This document shows, piece by piece, positions 13,664-20,135 of a stretch of 23,570 nt of DNA. How positions within the stretch are numbered: position 1 is the stretch's first letter; each line of letters opens with the position of its first letter. The notes under the pieces are model-generated. The model ran no database searches. It saw nothing but the letters and a program-made list of their open reading frames with translations, and had not been told where the DNA came from. The stretch is from a virus, in the IMG/VR virus record IMGVR_UViG_3300047558_000174, positions 1-23,570 of that record. One strand, given 5' to 3'. The position numbers and the translations under genes were made by a program.

Positions 13664-13902
13664 GACCACTTGAGTAAGAAGATGGTGTATAAGTTATCAT
13701 CAATGATTTCATATCGTTCAATCTGGCCGTAATCGTGACTCAAGTGTACACGCAAGCCGTAATTGATTTCTAGGTAATGTAAGTGTGAATCAATTTTTGG
13801 ATCACCAGAAACATATCGCTCAGCACCAGTCAAGAACGCCACATCAGGGCCCTCATGGCGATACTGTTTCTGTACCATTTTTATTACTGCTTGTAAGCTC
13901 AT
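13660..13902 (-). CDS. array family protein 19 (K-W ending)
   Basis: 80 residues from ATG 13902 with TTGAGGTGGTC upstream. LHYLEINYGLRVHL takes the place of the W-helix, and RYEIIDDNLYTIFLLKWS is the ending with Lys for Arg (AAG TGG), which weakens the next ribosome site to CAAGTGG. Confidence 0.78.
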   Translation of the reverse strand: MSLQAVIKMVQKQYRHEGPDVAFLTGAERYVSGDPKIDSHLHYLEINYGLRVHLSHDYGQIERYEIIDDNLYTIFLLKWS

Positions 13903-14081
13903 GACCACCTCAATAAGTAAATCAAATATACATCTTCATTCATCCATAAGTTTTCTAACCCATAGTCATATTCTTCACCCCAACGATCACCGTTGACTCC
14001 GAAGTTTTCAACAAGCCACATTTTAACATCATACTTGCGAGTCCAATGCCAGCGTTCGGTTACGATGCCGTACTGATTCAT
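13899..14081 (-). CDS. array family protein 20
   Basis: 60 residues from ATG 14081 (ATGA overlap). ATG 14093 is possible; the frame is open farther upstream inside the previous gene without a better start. VKMWLVENFGVNGDRW and NLWMNEDVYLIYLLRWS are the family parts. Its AGG TGG supplies the next gene. Confidence 0.76.
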   Translation of the reverse strand: MNQYGIVTERWHWTRKYDVKMWLVENFGVNGDRWGEEYDYGLENLWMNEDVYLIYLLRWS

Positions 14082-14257
14082 GAACCTGTCCATCTTAATA
14101 AGAATAGGGTGTAGTCTGCTTCGCTGTAGAATTGAAATGTGCCATGTAGTTTGTACTTCCATGTACCCTGACAATTCTTCTCGCACCAGTCAAGACGATT
14201 AGACCATGCGCCCTCTGATGGGTGAACGTCATCTGGGGTTCTGTACCAATATGTCAT
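14078..14257 (-). CDS. array family protein 21
   Basis: 59 residues from ATG 14257, which shares one base with the upstream TAA (TAATG) and follows GAGGTGGGCATA. RLDWCEKNCQGTW and FQFYSEADYTLFLLRW are canonical, with a TGS tail. Its Arg is AGA; a separate ACAGG lies before the next ATG. Confidence 0.82.
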   Translation of the reverse strand: MTYWYRTPDDVHPSEGAWSNRLDWCEKNCQGTWKYKLHGTFQFYSEADYTLFLLRWTGS

Positions 14258-14454
14258 TATGCCCACCTCAATAGAAAAAGAGTCATATCCGACTCATTTT
14301 TGAAAGTGAAGAAAGTAGTGCCGAACGCAGAATCTATCCACCATACCTGATCGTCGTAATTGGCCCAGCCGCCGTAGCCTATATTTTCTTTACACCATTT
14401 GGTCATATCACCCTGTAGATGATATTTGTCTCGACCGAACTCAATTTTGTGCAT
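14257..14454 (-). CDS. array family protein 22
   Basis: 65 residues from ATG 14454, preceded by GGGGGTAGT. MTKWCKENIGYGGW and FFTFKNESDMTLFLLRWA are canonical. It follows the upstream TAG stop after one base. Confidence 0.82.
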   Translation of the reverse strand: MHKIEFGRDKYHLQGDMTKWCKENIGYGGWANYDDQVWWIDSAFGTTFFTFKNESDMTLFLLRWA

Positions 14455-14455
14455 A

Positions 14456-14659
14456 CTACCCCCAACGGAGTTCAAATATTGTTACATCCCTATCGTCTTC
14501 GAATTCAAACTCATAGACACCTGCTGAGTAGCCAGCTTGCTCTTGTACAGTAGTTAGGTCCCAATTCCCGACGCAGAATTGTCCGCACCAGTCTAAGACT
14601 TCATCTAACCCACCGTACTTGACAAAGATTGTGACCGTATGGTCAGACTTGATTGCCAA
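14456..14659 (-). CDS. array family protein 23 (first gene of the array; TTG start, TAG stop)
   Basis: 67 residues. TTG 14659 lies in the end of the dCMP deaminase gene, eight bases after GAGGTAA; the frame has no ATG. VLDWCGQFCVGNW and YEFEFEDDRDVTIFELRWG show the family. It stops at TAG; suppression would add five residues before TGA. As the first member it links the array to the nucleotide-metabolism genes upstream. Confidence 0.78.
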   Translation of the reverse strand: MAIKSDHTVTIFVKYGGLDEVLDWCGQFCVGNWDLTTVQEQAGYSAGVYEFEFEDDRDVTIFELRWG

Positions 14660-15092
14660 TTTGGGTTACCTCGATTCCACTTGTTCGTAGAAACTTGACC
14701 CCGTAATCATCACGATATTGATTGCCATAATAAACACGGCGAATGCCTGACTGAAGGATAAGTTTAGCGCAGTCGATACAAGGTGCGTGAGTGATAAAAA
14801 TATCAGCATCGCGGCCACTGTTAGTGCTCCGAGCCAGTTTTGAAATTGCGTTTGATTCAGCATGAAGTACCTCCGGTTTGGTCTTGAGCACTTTTACAAA
14901 CTTCTCGTCTACTTCACTTATGATTTCGTCTTCGCAGTTATTGTCCCAGCCACTGGGCATACCATTGTAACCGTAACCGATAACTGAATCATCTTTGACA
15001 ATGACACTACCTACTTGTAGTCTACGAGCATGGGATAGTTGGGCGCAACGCTTTGCCCAGTCCATGTATAAGTCAATGTATTTTTGCTTCAT
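14643..15092 (-). CDS. deoxycytidylate (dCMP) deaminase
   Basis: 149 residues. The zinc-dependent cytidine-deaminase signature is complete: His77 and Glu79 in LHAESNAI, Cys105 and Cys108 in APCIDCAKL. The N-terminal RLQVGSVIVKDD and YNGMPSGWDNNCED match the T4-like dCMP deaminase family. It converts dCMP to dUMP for thymidylate synthesis during phage DNA replication. GGAGTAGGGA precedes ATG. It lies in a leftward group with a MazG-like enzyme and a DexA-like exonuclease, all nucleotide or nucleic-acid metabolism. Confidence 0.93.
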   Translation of the reverse strand: MKQKYIDLYMDWAKRCAQLSHARRLQVGSVIVKDDSVIGYGYNGMPSGWDNNCEDEIISEVDEKFVKVLKTKPEVLHAESNAISKLARSTNSGRDADIFITHAPCIDCAKLILQSGIRRVYYGNQYRDDYGVKFLRTSGIEVTQIGNQV

Positions 15093-15339
15093 TCCCTACT
15101 CCGTAGTTATCTCTAATCCAGAGTCTACAAATATTTTCATCTTTGAAGTAATAAAGTGTAGACTCTTTGCCTAATCCGAAGTGTTCACAAAATGCTCTAC
15201 CGTAGGGTTTACCCTCTAGGATATAGATTGTTCTACATCGTTCGAATTCCTCAAACTCTTCTGGTGTTATCTTGAAGAATTGTTGGTCAACAGTTAGAGT
15301 GTTGAGCATCTGCTCAAACGCACGGCAGGATTCGCTCAC
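15073..15339 (-). CDS. hypothetical protein with an array-like strand-helix (88 aa)
   Basis: The GTG start at 15339 overlaps the upstream stop (GTGA); ATG 15309 is the alternative. The C-terminal third, STLYYFKDENICRLWIRDNY, resembles the F-x-F-x-x-E plus hydrophobic-helix pattern of the downstream array. It may be a distant relative or founder type, but similarity is slight. Function unknown. It overlaps the deaminase gene by 20 bp. Confidence 0.62.
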   Translation of the reverse strand: MSESCRAFEQMLNTLTVDQQFFKITPEEFEEFERCRTIYILEGKPYGRAFCEHFGLGKESTLYYFKDENICRLWIRDNYGVGNEAKIH

Positions 15340-15770
15340 TTTACTTCTGTGCCGCCTTTTAGCTTATTCTCGATGATTAGGGATGTGCCACCGTCAGTAT
15401 GTTTGATGACACCAATTTCATGCTTCTTAATCATCTTGGCAAACTGTTCTGCCGCAGTCTCGAAGGTATTACCCTGACACATAAACGTATCGCCATTCTT
15501 ATAGAAGATATGCGCTGGACCAACAACTTCATGCTTGACTTCAACGATATCTTCTTCATCAACTTGATGTACTTGTACATCTTTGATGCCCTTGCTTTCT
15601 AAGTCACGTTTGATTTTATGAGCTATTTCTTCTAATTCATCAAGTTCATCAGGAGTCATCATGTCCATCATTGTTTTAACTAGCTTGTACTCACCATATC
15701 GCATACCACAATAGAAAGCGGCACCAACGCTAGCCAAGAAAAGAATGATTGATATGTCTAAGTCTGTCAT
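15336..15770 (-). CDS. membrane-anchored hypothetical protein (144 aa)
   Basis: An N-terminal hydrophobic helix (residues 5-24, DISIILFLASVGAAFYCG) is followed by an acidic coiled segment (DELDELEEIAHKIKRDLE) and a C-terminal alpha/beta part with FYKNGDTFMCQG and AAEQFAKMI. AAGGACTAAT precedes ATG. I know the type as a conserved hypothetical protein of T4-like phages; its role is unknown. Confidence 0.75.
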   Translation of the reverse strand: MTDLDISIILFLASVGAAFYCGMRYGEYKLVKTMMDMMTPDELDELEEIAHKIKRDLESKGIKDVQVHQVDEEDIVEVKHEVVGPAHIFYKNGDTFMCQGNTFETAAEQFAKMIKKHEIGVIKHTDGGTSLIIENKLKGGTEVK

Positions 15771-15771
15771 A

Positions 15772-16047
15772 TTAGTCCTTAAAAATGTTTGACCATTGTT
15801 TGAGTTTTTCGATTTTGGCTTTTTCTGCCTGGTCTAAGTGTACACGATTTATGATACCTTTGTCAAGTAAAATCGTAACCATGGCCATAACATCACCAAG
15901 TTCTTCTTCTAAATGCTCACGGTTAGTTTTAGGTTTACCTGGTTTGAAGTTGTCGATACCAAAACGACTAATTTTACTTACAGCTTGAATTACCTCGGCA
16001 CATTCTTCTTGAAGAATGTCCATTACTTCTTTTGTTGAATCATCCAT
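15772..16047 (-). CDS. MazG-like nucleotide pyrophosphohydrolase
   Basis: 91 residues from ATG 16047, which overlaps the upstream TAA (TAATG); GTG 16062 is less likely. It is all-alpha, with metal-binding glutamates in QEECAEVIQA (residues 13-22) and EEELGDVMAM (47-56), the E-E-x-x-E...E-x-x-D pattern of the MazG/NTP-PPase superfamily. It probably hydrolyses (d)NTPs or an alarmone-like substrate; the substrate cannot be read from sequence. It is coupled to the DexA-like gene. Confidence 0.82.
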   Translation of the reverse strand: MDDSTKEVMDILQEECAEVIQAVSKISRFGIDNFKPGKPKTNREHLEEELGDVMAMVTILLDKGIINRVHLDQAEKAKIEKLKQWSNIFKD

Positions 16048-16646
16048 TATACTTTGTTCCACTTTACGAATGGTGTAACGGCACGGCCGTCTTGTAGCTT
16101 TGCGTTCTTTAATTCACGATATACGTTTTGCACCCAGAAACTCTGATCGATAGCATCTGCTAGTGCGTTATGTTGCGTGATGATCTTTCGCTGTGGATCG
16201 ATACCAACATCAACGATTGTGCGAACATCACGAACTTGCCAGAATTCCCACGGAGATTTTCTTTCTAGTTTACCAAAAATGAAATCGCACATCATTACGT
16301 CAAATGTTGCTCCATTTGACCATACACGCTTAGCACCCCAGCAAAATTTGTAGATTTCATCAAATGCTTCTTGAATGGTAAGTCTTGGGTTTTCTGGCGT
16401 ACCTTCACCTAGTGCTTCTTCTTGTGCTTCAGGCGACTGAGTGCCCCACCATTCGATGGTACTATCATCTACTCTGAGTCCTAGTTCAACACAGCTATCT
16501 AAATCTATTCTGATGTACTTAACATCAAATTTGTTATCTATTGCTTCGTTTCCCAATGGGTCAAATTTAACTAGACCAACAGTAACGGGAGCTCCATCCC
16601 ATCGTGGAGATAAGGTCTCGAAGTCAATCATTACATCAGTATTCAT
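16047..16646 (-). CDS. dexA: DEDDh 3'-5' exonuclease, DexA-like
   Basis: 199 residues. The catalytic set is visible: Asp8 and Glu10 in MIDFET, Asp116 in SNGATFDVMM, His159 and Asp164 in QHNALADAID. The WDGAP, EWWGTQS and ALGEGTP context matches the Rv2179c/T4 DexA group. T4 DexA degrades DNA or RNA from the 3' end; here host DNA breakdown or nucleic-acid turnover is likely. AAGGATGATGT precedes ATG. A 13-bp inverted repeat and a UUCG hairpin lie in its upstream region. Confidence 0.88.
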   Translation of the reverse strand: MNTDVMIDFETLSPRWDGAPVTVGLVKFDPLGNEAIDNKFDVKYIRIDLDSCVELGLRVDDSTIEWWGTQSPEAQEEALGEGTPENPRLTIQEAFDEIYKFCWGAKRVWSNGATFDVMMCDFIFGKLERKSPWEFWQVRDVRTIVDVGIDPQRKIITQHNALADAIDQSFWVQNVYRELKNAKLQDGRAVTPFVKWNKV

Positions 16647-16660
16647 ACATCATCCTTGTT

Positions 16661-16700
16661 CTATTAACAAGTACTTTCTCACCAAAATACTTGTTAATAG
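16661..16700 (-). promoter_or_regulatory. 13-bp perfect inverted repeat in the dexA-like leader
   Basis: Arms 16661-16673 and 16688-16700 (CTATTAACAAGTA and its complement) are perfect, with a 14-base loop. It is AT-rich and not followed by a T-run, so it looks more like an operator or RNA-processing hairpin than a terminator. It lies 15 bp before the gene start. Confidence 0.45.
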
Positions 16701-16717
16701 ACCGGCCGAAGCCGGTC
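16700..16717 (-). terminator. UUCG hairpin after the winged-helix gene
   Basis: Minus-strand GACCGGC-TTCG-GCCGGTC, a 7-bp GC-rich stem with a stable tetraloop, seven bases after the stop of the 16724 gene. No clear T-run follows, so termination may be partial. It could instead protect the 3' end of the mRNA. Confidence 0.5.
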
Positions 16718-16723
16718 ATCAAA

Positions 16724-16918
16724 TTAGGCTACCAATGCGTACTTGGTAGTCTTAGTGCTCTTAACAAGAGCTACCTTCAACTTATCACGACGGCGAATAT
16801 CGCTGATAGTGGCAGTTGGGTTAGCTACTTTGAAGCGACTAGCGATTTGCTTTGCTGTCAACTTCTCACCCTTTGCTAGGGCGGCGATTACACGTGAGCG
16901 CTTAGAAATGAATTTCAT
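16724..16918 (-). CDS. small winged-helix-like DNA-binding protein (64 aa)
   Basis: The sequence SRVIAALAKGEKLTAKQIAS, RFKVANPTATISDIRRRDKL and TKYALV fits a winged helix: two helices, a recognition helix near residues 32-43 and a basic wing. It is rich in Lys and Arg. AAGGAAATCAAA precedes ATG, and its own promoter (16970-16998) lies upstream. It is a candidate regulator of phage transcription, perhaps acting on the repeated promoters in this region (inference). Confidence 0.72.
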   Translation of the reverse strand: MKFISKRSRVIAALAKGEKLTAKQIASRFKVANPTATISDIRRRDKLKVALVKSTKTTKYALVA

Positions 16919-16969
16919 TTTGATTTCCTTTAGTTAGTTAGGTTAGTATGCTCTTTCGAACATATTTGT

Positions 16970-16998
16970 ATTATAGCACTATCGTGGCTATAAGTCAA
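16970..16998 (-). promoter_or_regulatory. sigma-70 promoter, extended -10
   Basis: TTGACT, 17 bp, TATAAT with TGC before the -10. It drives the winged-helix gene; its spacer differs from the repeated set farther on. Confidence 0.75.
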
Positions 16999-17039
16999 CG
17001 ATAATTGGACAACTGCTGTTACACTGAGGTCCAAATATT

Positions 17040-17879
17040 TCATACTTCGAAGCTCCGAACTTCGAAATGTTCAGCACAGGATTCATGTCCATGGTATCCG
17101 CGAGGATTTGCCACTACGCGAGTCTCTCCGATAACATAGTCATGTTGAGAATGTACGTGTCCATGCACCCAAGTTTTGATTTGAGGATGATCCAGAATGA
17201 ACTCCGATAGGTCACTTGCGTAACCGCCGTTCATGTGATGGTCACCAGGATTACGGTACTGCTCACTAATACTCATAAACGATGGCGCGTGGTGAGTTAC
17301 CATCACAACAGATTTATCAGTATGCTTCTTTAACTCTTCCTCGAAGAAACGCATTGCCTTGATGTGGTCACGAAACGTGTACTCAGGCGTCAACTTGAAG
17401 TACAGGTTCTTGTCCTCGTAGTGGTTCTGAATAACACGATAGTCATTCATACCAGCCTTGAGTGTGTACGTGGTCAGGGAATCACCGTTGTTACAGTTAG
17501 TCCACAGTGTAGCACCCATGAACACTACACCCTCAAACTCGACCGCCTCTTTCTCGAGGATAGTTACGTTAGAGGGCACGATTGCTTTCAGGTTGTCATA
17601 CGTCTTATGGAACTTACCATGATAATGGCAATGGTTTCCCATTATGTAGAACACCTTAGTGTACTTAGCCAGCTCAATCTCAAAGAACGTCCAGCAACGG
17701 TACAAGTCAATGTACTTAGGATCGCTCTTTTCTTCTGGTGTTAGTTCCTGCCATGCCGCACGATGACGAGTGATTTTTCTTTCTTCGCAAACATCACCAG
17801 CAAGAATAAGGGTGTCGCCACCAGGCAATTGGATATTACCAAACTCGAGGTGGAGGTCACTGGCATATTGAATCTTCAT
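17040..17879 (-). CDS. calcineurin-like metallophosphoesterase
   Basis: 279 residues with all five blocks of the family: Asp8-x-His10 (SDLHLE), Asp29 (LILAGDVC), MGNHCHY, MVTHHAPS and WVHGHVHS. Such enzymes bind two metal ions and cleave phosphomono- or diesters; the substrate here is unknown. AAGGAATAAGT precedes ATG, with a dedicated consensus promoter 27 bp upstream. It stands alone, with terminator-like AT-rich DNA after it. Confidence 0.9.
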   Translation of the reverse strand: MKIQYASDLHLEFGNIQLPGGDTLILAGDVCEERKITRHRAAWQELTPEEKSDPKYIDLYRCWTFFEIELAKYTKVFYIMGNHCHYHGKFHKTYDNLKAIVPSNVTILEKEAVEFEGVVFMGATLWTNCNNGDSLTTYTLKAGMNDYRVIQNHYEDKNLYFKLTPEYTFRDHIKAMRFFEEELKKHTDKSVVMVTHHAPSFMSISEQYRNPGDHHMNGGYASDLSEFILDHPQIKTWVHGHVHSQHDYVIGETRVVANPRGYHGHESCAEHFEVRSFEV

Positions 17880-17905
17880 ACTTATTCCTTACTAATCAAT
17901 ACATT

Positions 17906-17934
17906 ATTATATCACGGAATAGTATTCCTGTCAA
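17906..17934 (-). promoter_or_regulatory. sigma-70 promoter with palindromic spacer
   Basis: Perfect TTGACA and TATAAT, 17 bp apart, with TGA in the extended -10 position. The spacer contains GGAATA-G-TATTCC, a 13-bp palindrome that could bind a repressor. It drives the metallophosphoesterase. Confidence 0.82.
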
Positions 17935-17946
17935 GTCACAAGGAAG

Positions 17947-18014
17947 TATAAATAAAAGTGTAGTTCGCGGGCGTAGGAACCCCAACTACTCTAATGCTAT
18001 GAGGAGCAATCAGC
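17947..18014 (+). promoter_or_regulatory. late promoter and structured leader of the GIY-YIG gene
   Basis: TATAAATA at 17947-17954 is an exact T4 late consensus. The leader has GTAGTT/AACTAC (17960-17965/17984-17989) around GGG/CCC, then CTAATGCT and GAGGAGCAATCAGC before GTG 18015. It matches the leader at 2800-2869, while the proteins have different nuclease folds. Confidence 0.65.
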
Positions 18015-18629
18015 GTGAATATTTATACTATCTATCGAGCAACGAATACTATTACTAATAAAGTTTATATTGGTTTTACATCCGAGACCTTATCTCGCCG
18101 ATCATCAGGGCATAAGCGTGACGCTCTTTTAGAGCAGAGTGATGCTAAATTTCATAAAGCCATACGTAAATACGGATGGGACAATTTCATATTTGATGTT
18201 ATATATCAAGCAAAAGAAGATTTGCCACCAAAGCAGTCACATACGTGTAAAGTCATGGAAGATTATTTCATCAATGAATACAACTCACTCGAAGATGGAT
18301 ACAATTCTGCTCCTGGCGGAGGGGCCTGGCCCATTATGAAGGGAGAGGACCATCCACTGTACGGCGTTGGACACTCGGATGATACTAAGAAGTTACTCAG
18401 TCGGAATCATCACGATGTTAGTGGAACTAACAACCCAATGTACGGTAAATTGGGCAAAGACAATCCTAAATCAATGAAGTTCTGGGCAATAGATCCAGAT
18501 GGTAATAGATATGAAGATATTGGCATCGCTAACTTCTGTCGCAACAATGGTCTACTGGATTCAAACGTAGTAGGAGTACTAAAGGGCGACCGCAAACAGC
18601 ACAAAGGTTGGAAGTTTGGTTACCTCTGA
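18015..18629 (+). CDS. GIY-YIG homing endonuclease with NUMOD3 repeats
   Basis: 204 residues. YTIYRATN and NKVYIGFTS (residues 4-22) are the GIY and YIG strands; RRSSGHKRD follows, and the catalytic glutamate is probably in VMEDYFIN. Two NUMOD3-like segments (GEDHPLYG, GTNNPMYG) precede a C-terminal DNA-binding module (ANFCRNNGLLD, HKGWKFGYL) shared with the HNH enzyme at 2870. The start is GTG with AGGAG eight bases upstream. It is the only rightward gene among leftward early genes and its end overlaps the convergent gene by 10 bp. Confidence 0.9.
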   Translation: MNIYTIYRATNTITNKVYIGFTSETLSRRSSGHKRDALLEQSDAKFHKAIRKYGWDNFIFDVIYQAKEDLPPKQSHTCKVMEDYFINEYNSLEDGYNSAPGGGAWPIMKGEDHPLYGVGHSDDTKKLLSRNHHDVSGTNNPMYGKLGKDNPKSMKFWAIDPDGNRYEDIGIANFCRNNGLLDSNVVGVLKGDRKQHKGWKFGYL

Positions 18630-18994
18630 GTTCTCCGTTCTCTCTCCTGGTGATGTTCGTCACACAGTACTTTTAACCAACCACCTTGACGCAACTGTCC
18701 TCGTGCGCCACAGCGTTCACAAGTAATCTCACTCATAGCTTCTGCCATTGCGACTAGACCACTAATGTATTCATCGCCACCATCGTAATAGAAACGGAGG
18801 GTGCCGAACTTCTCTTTAATCTGGGCAACCACAACTTGTGGCACTTCAGGCTTCCAATCAATGTGTGACTGAATGTTACGACACAGCATTGTTAGAATAG
18901 GGAACCAGCCCTCGTCACAATAAATGTCTCGGGTACCTTCAGGGAAAATCTTAGGGTACACGGTTCTTAGGTAGTTTTCTTGTTCATCTGTCAT
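18620..18994 (-). CDS. zinc-ribbon hypothetical protein (124 aa)
   Basis: The C-terminal part has TCERCGARG...GGWLKVLCDEH with Cys92, Cys95, Cys111 and His114 as a probable zinc site. The central IKEKFGTLRFYYDGGD and VAMAEAMSE are typical of a family common in phages and some bacteria, function unknown. GGAG lies eight bases before ATG, whose ATGA overlaps the upstream stop. Confidence 0.75.
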   Translation of the reverse strand: MTDEQENYLRTVYPKIFPEGTRDIYCDEGWFPILTMLCRNIQSHIDWKPEVPQVVVAQIKEKFGTLRFYYDGGDEYISGLVAMAEAMSEITCERCGARGQLRQGGWLKVLCDEHHQERERRTQR

Positions 18995-19245
18995 TTTTCA
19001 ACTCCGAAATGTTCTTTCAACACCATAGACCAGTCCAAGTCACTGCGACCAATAAACTCTGGACGCATCAAATATTCACCACATTCCCTAACAATCAACT
19101 CGGCGAACTTTTCAAACGATTCATTTGATTCAAAAATTACACCAGCATCTTCTTCGTATTCTTTGCCTTCTAAATTGTTGTAGTTGATCCTACGCATAAA
19201 GTCGGCACCAGCCTGTTCAGCAAGTTCTTTAATTCGTTCGTTCAT
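18991..19245 (-). CDS. conserved phage hypothetical protein (84 aa)
   Basis: The pattern MNERIKELAEQAG...FAELIVRECGEY...LKEHFGVEK occurs in many T4-like and other tailed phages as an uncharacterised small protein. It is helical, with no motif pointing to an activity. GGAGATTAAAG precedes ATG. Confidence 0.75.
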   Translation of the reverse strand: MNERIKELAEQAGADFMRRINYNNLEGKEYEEDAGVIFESNESFEKFAELIVRECGEYLMRPEFIGRSDLDWSMVLKEHFGVEK

Positions 19246-19273
19246 TCTTTAATCTCCGATAGTAAGTTTTTCA

Positions 19274-19693
19274 TTAACTGTGCTTTTCAATAGCTCGTCG
19301 GAAAATCAATTCCTGTTTCTGAAACGCCTCAACTTCCCAAGGACGACTGAGGTACGGTGTAGATGGACGATACTTACGGCCATTCCACATAATGCTTCTA
19401 CTACCTGCTTTCAACTTACCACTAGCAATCTGCTTAACGTGGACCATTTCGTGAGCAATGGTTGAACCCATTTTAGCTAAGTCGCGGGTTGACTTGATAG
19501 CAACAACAATAGCACCAATGCCGGGCAGTGGGACAGTTACACCTTCGCTATCCTCACTATCAACTGTTTTTTCCACACGAATCAATAATGCTTTATTGTA
19601 ACGCGAAAGACCCAGTTGGTCAATCATTTCTGGAACCATATGTTCCAAAAACTCTTTTGCTCGTTTAGAGCGGGCTTCAATAGCGAATTCCAT
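19274..19693 (-). CDS. zinc-metallopeptidase-like protein (SprT-like)
   Basis: 139 residues with His81-Glu82-x-x-His85 (IAHEMVHVKQ) and a downstream RPWEVEAFQKQE that can give the third ligand Glu. The arrangement matches small SprT-like zinc-peptidase domains in phages. Whether it cleaves protein is unknown. It follows the 19695 gene after one base. Confidence 0.75.
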   Translation of the reverse strand: MEFAIEARSKRAKEFLEHMVPEMIDQLGLSRYNKALLIRVEKTVDSEDSEGVTVPLPGIGAIVVAIKSTRDLAKMGSTIAHEMVHVKQIASGKLKAGSRSIMWNGRKYRPSTPYLSRPWEVEAFQKQELIFRRAIEKHS

Positions 19694-19694
19694 A

Positions 19695-20057
19695 TTATGC
19701 CTTATAGTCTTTTTCGGTTAGGGCTGGTTCGTCTTTTAGGATTCTCAACAACTGGTCATCACGGACGTGTTGTTCTTTTTTGGCACGTTTTGCTTCGTCT
19801 GATACTTTGAGCATCTTATCGTAAGCACGAGCCCATTCTACACCACGTAGCCACTGCTCAAGTTGAAGGATAGTACCAGTGAAGATTTCAGCGTCACGAG
19901 CATAGATAGGAAGACTATCAGCATCTTTTGGTTTGATTGCCAGAACGTCACCGAACTCACTGTCGTAGCGAAGGCGTGAGTGAGCCATCATGAAACCTAA
20001 TTCATCAAGGTCACGTTCAAGACGTTTGATTCGTATTACAGTATCATATCCTGACAT
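19695..20057 (-). CDS. conserved phage hypothetical protein (120 aa)
   Basis: A helical protein with IKRLERDLDELGFMM, then IYARDAEIFTGTILQLEQWL and a charged tail. The type is known from many phages without a function. AAAGGAGTCCCA precedes ATG and a consensus promoter lies 30 bp upstream; it heads the leftward unit down to 18620. Confidence 0.72.
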   Translation of the reverse strand: MSGYDTVIRIKRLERDLDELGFMMAHSRLRYDSEFGDVLAIKPKDADSLPIYARDAEIFTGTILQLEQWLRGVEWARAYDKMLKVSDEAKRAKKEQHVRDDQLLRILKDEPALTEKDYKA

Positions 20058-20087
20058 TGGGACTCCTTTTAATCATTCAATACAAGT

Positions 20088-20116
20088 ATTATAGCAGGAG
20101 TCCCATTTATTGTCAA
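20088..20116 (-). promoter_or_regulatory. sigma-70 promoter of the repeated set
   Basis: Perfect TTGACA, 17 bp, TATAAT with extended -10 TGC. The spacer shares ATAAATGG and TCCTGC with the promoters at 21886 and 22482. CAATAC-AA-GTATTA covers the -10 end and start-site region. Confidence 0.88.
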
Positions 20117-20135
20117 ATGAGTACTTTGGTATTAC

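Noticed and set aside
9726-13732. Rightward open frames inside the array (for example 9726-9971, 11153-11485, 11927-12169, 13436-13732)
   Set aside because: They lie opposite the coupled leftward genes, lack ribosome sites and have no recognisable domains.
8268-14659. CRISPR or other non-coding repeat array
   Set aside because: Repeat spacing is irregular (180-430 bp), and the repeats encode the ends and starts of genes.
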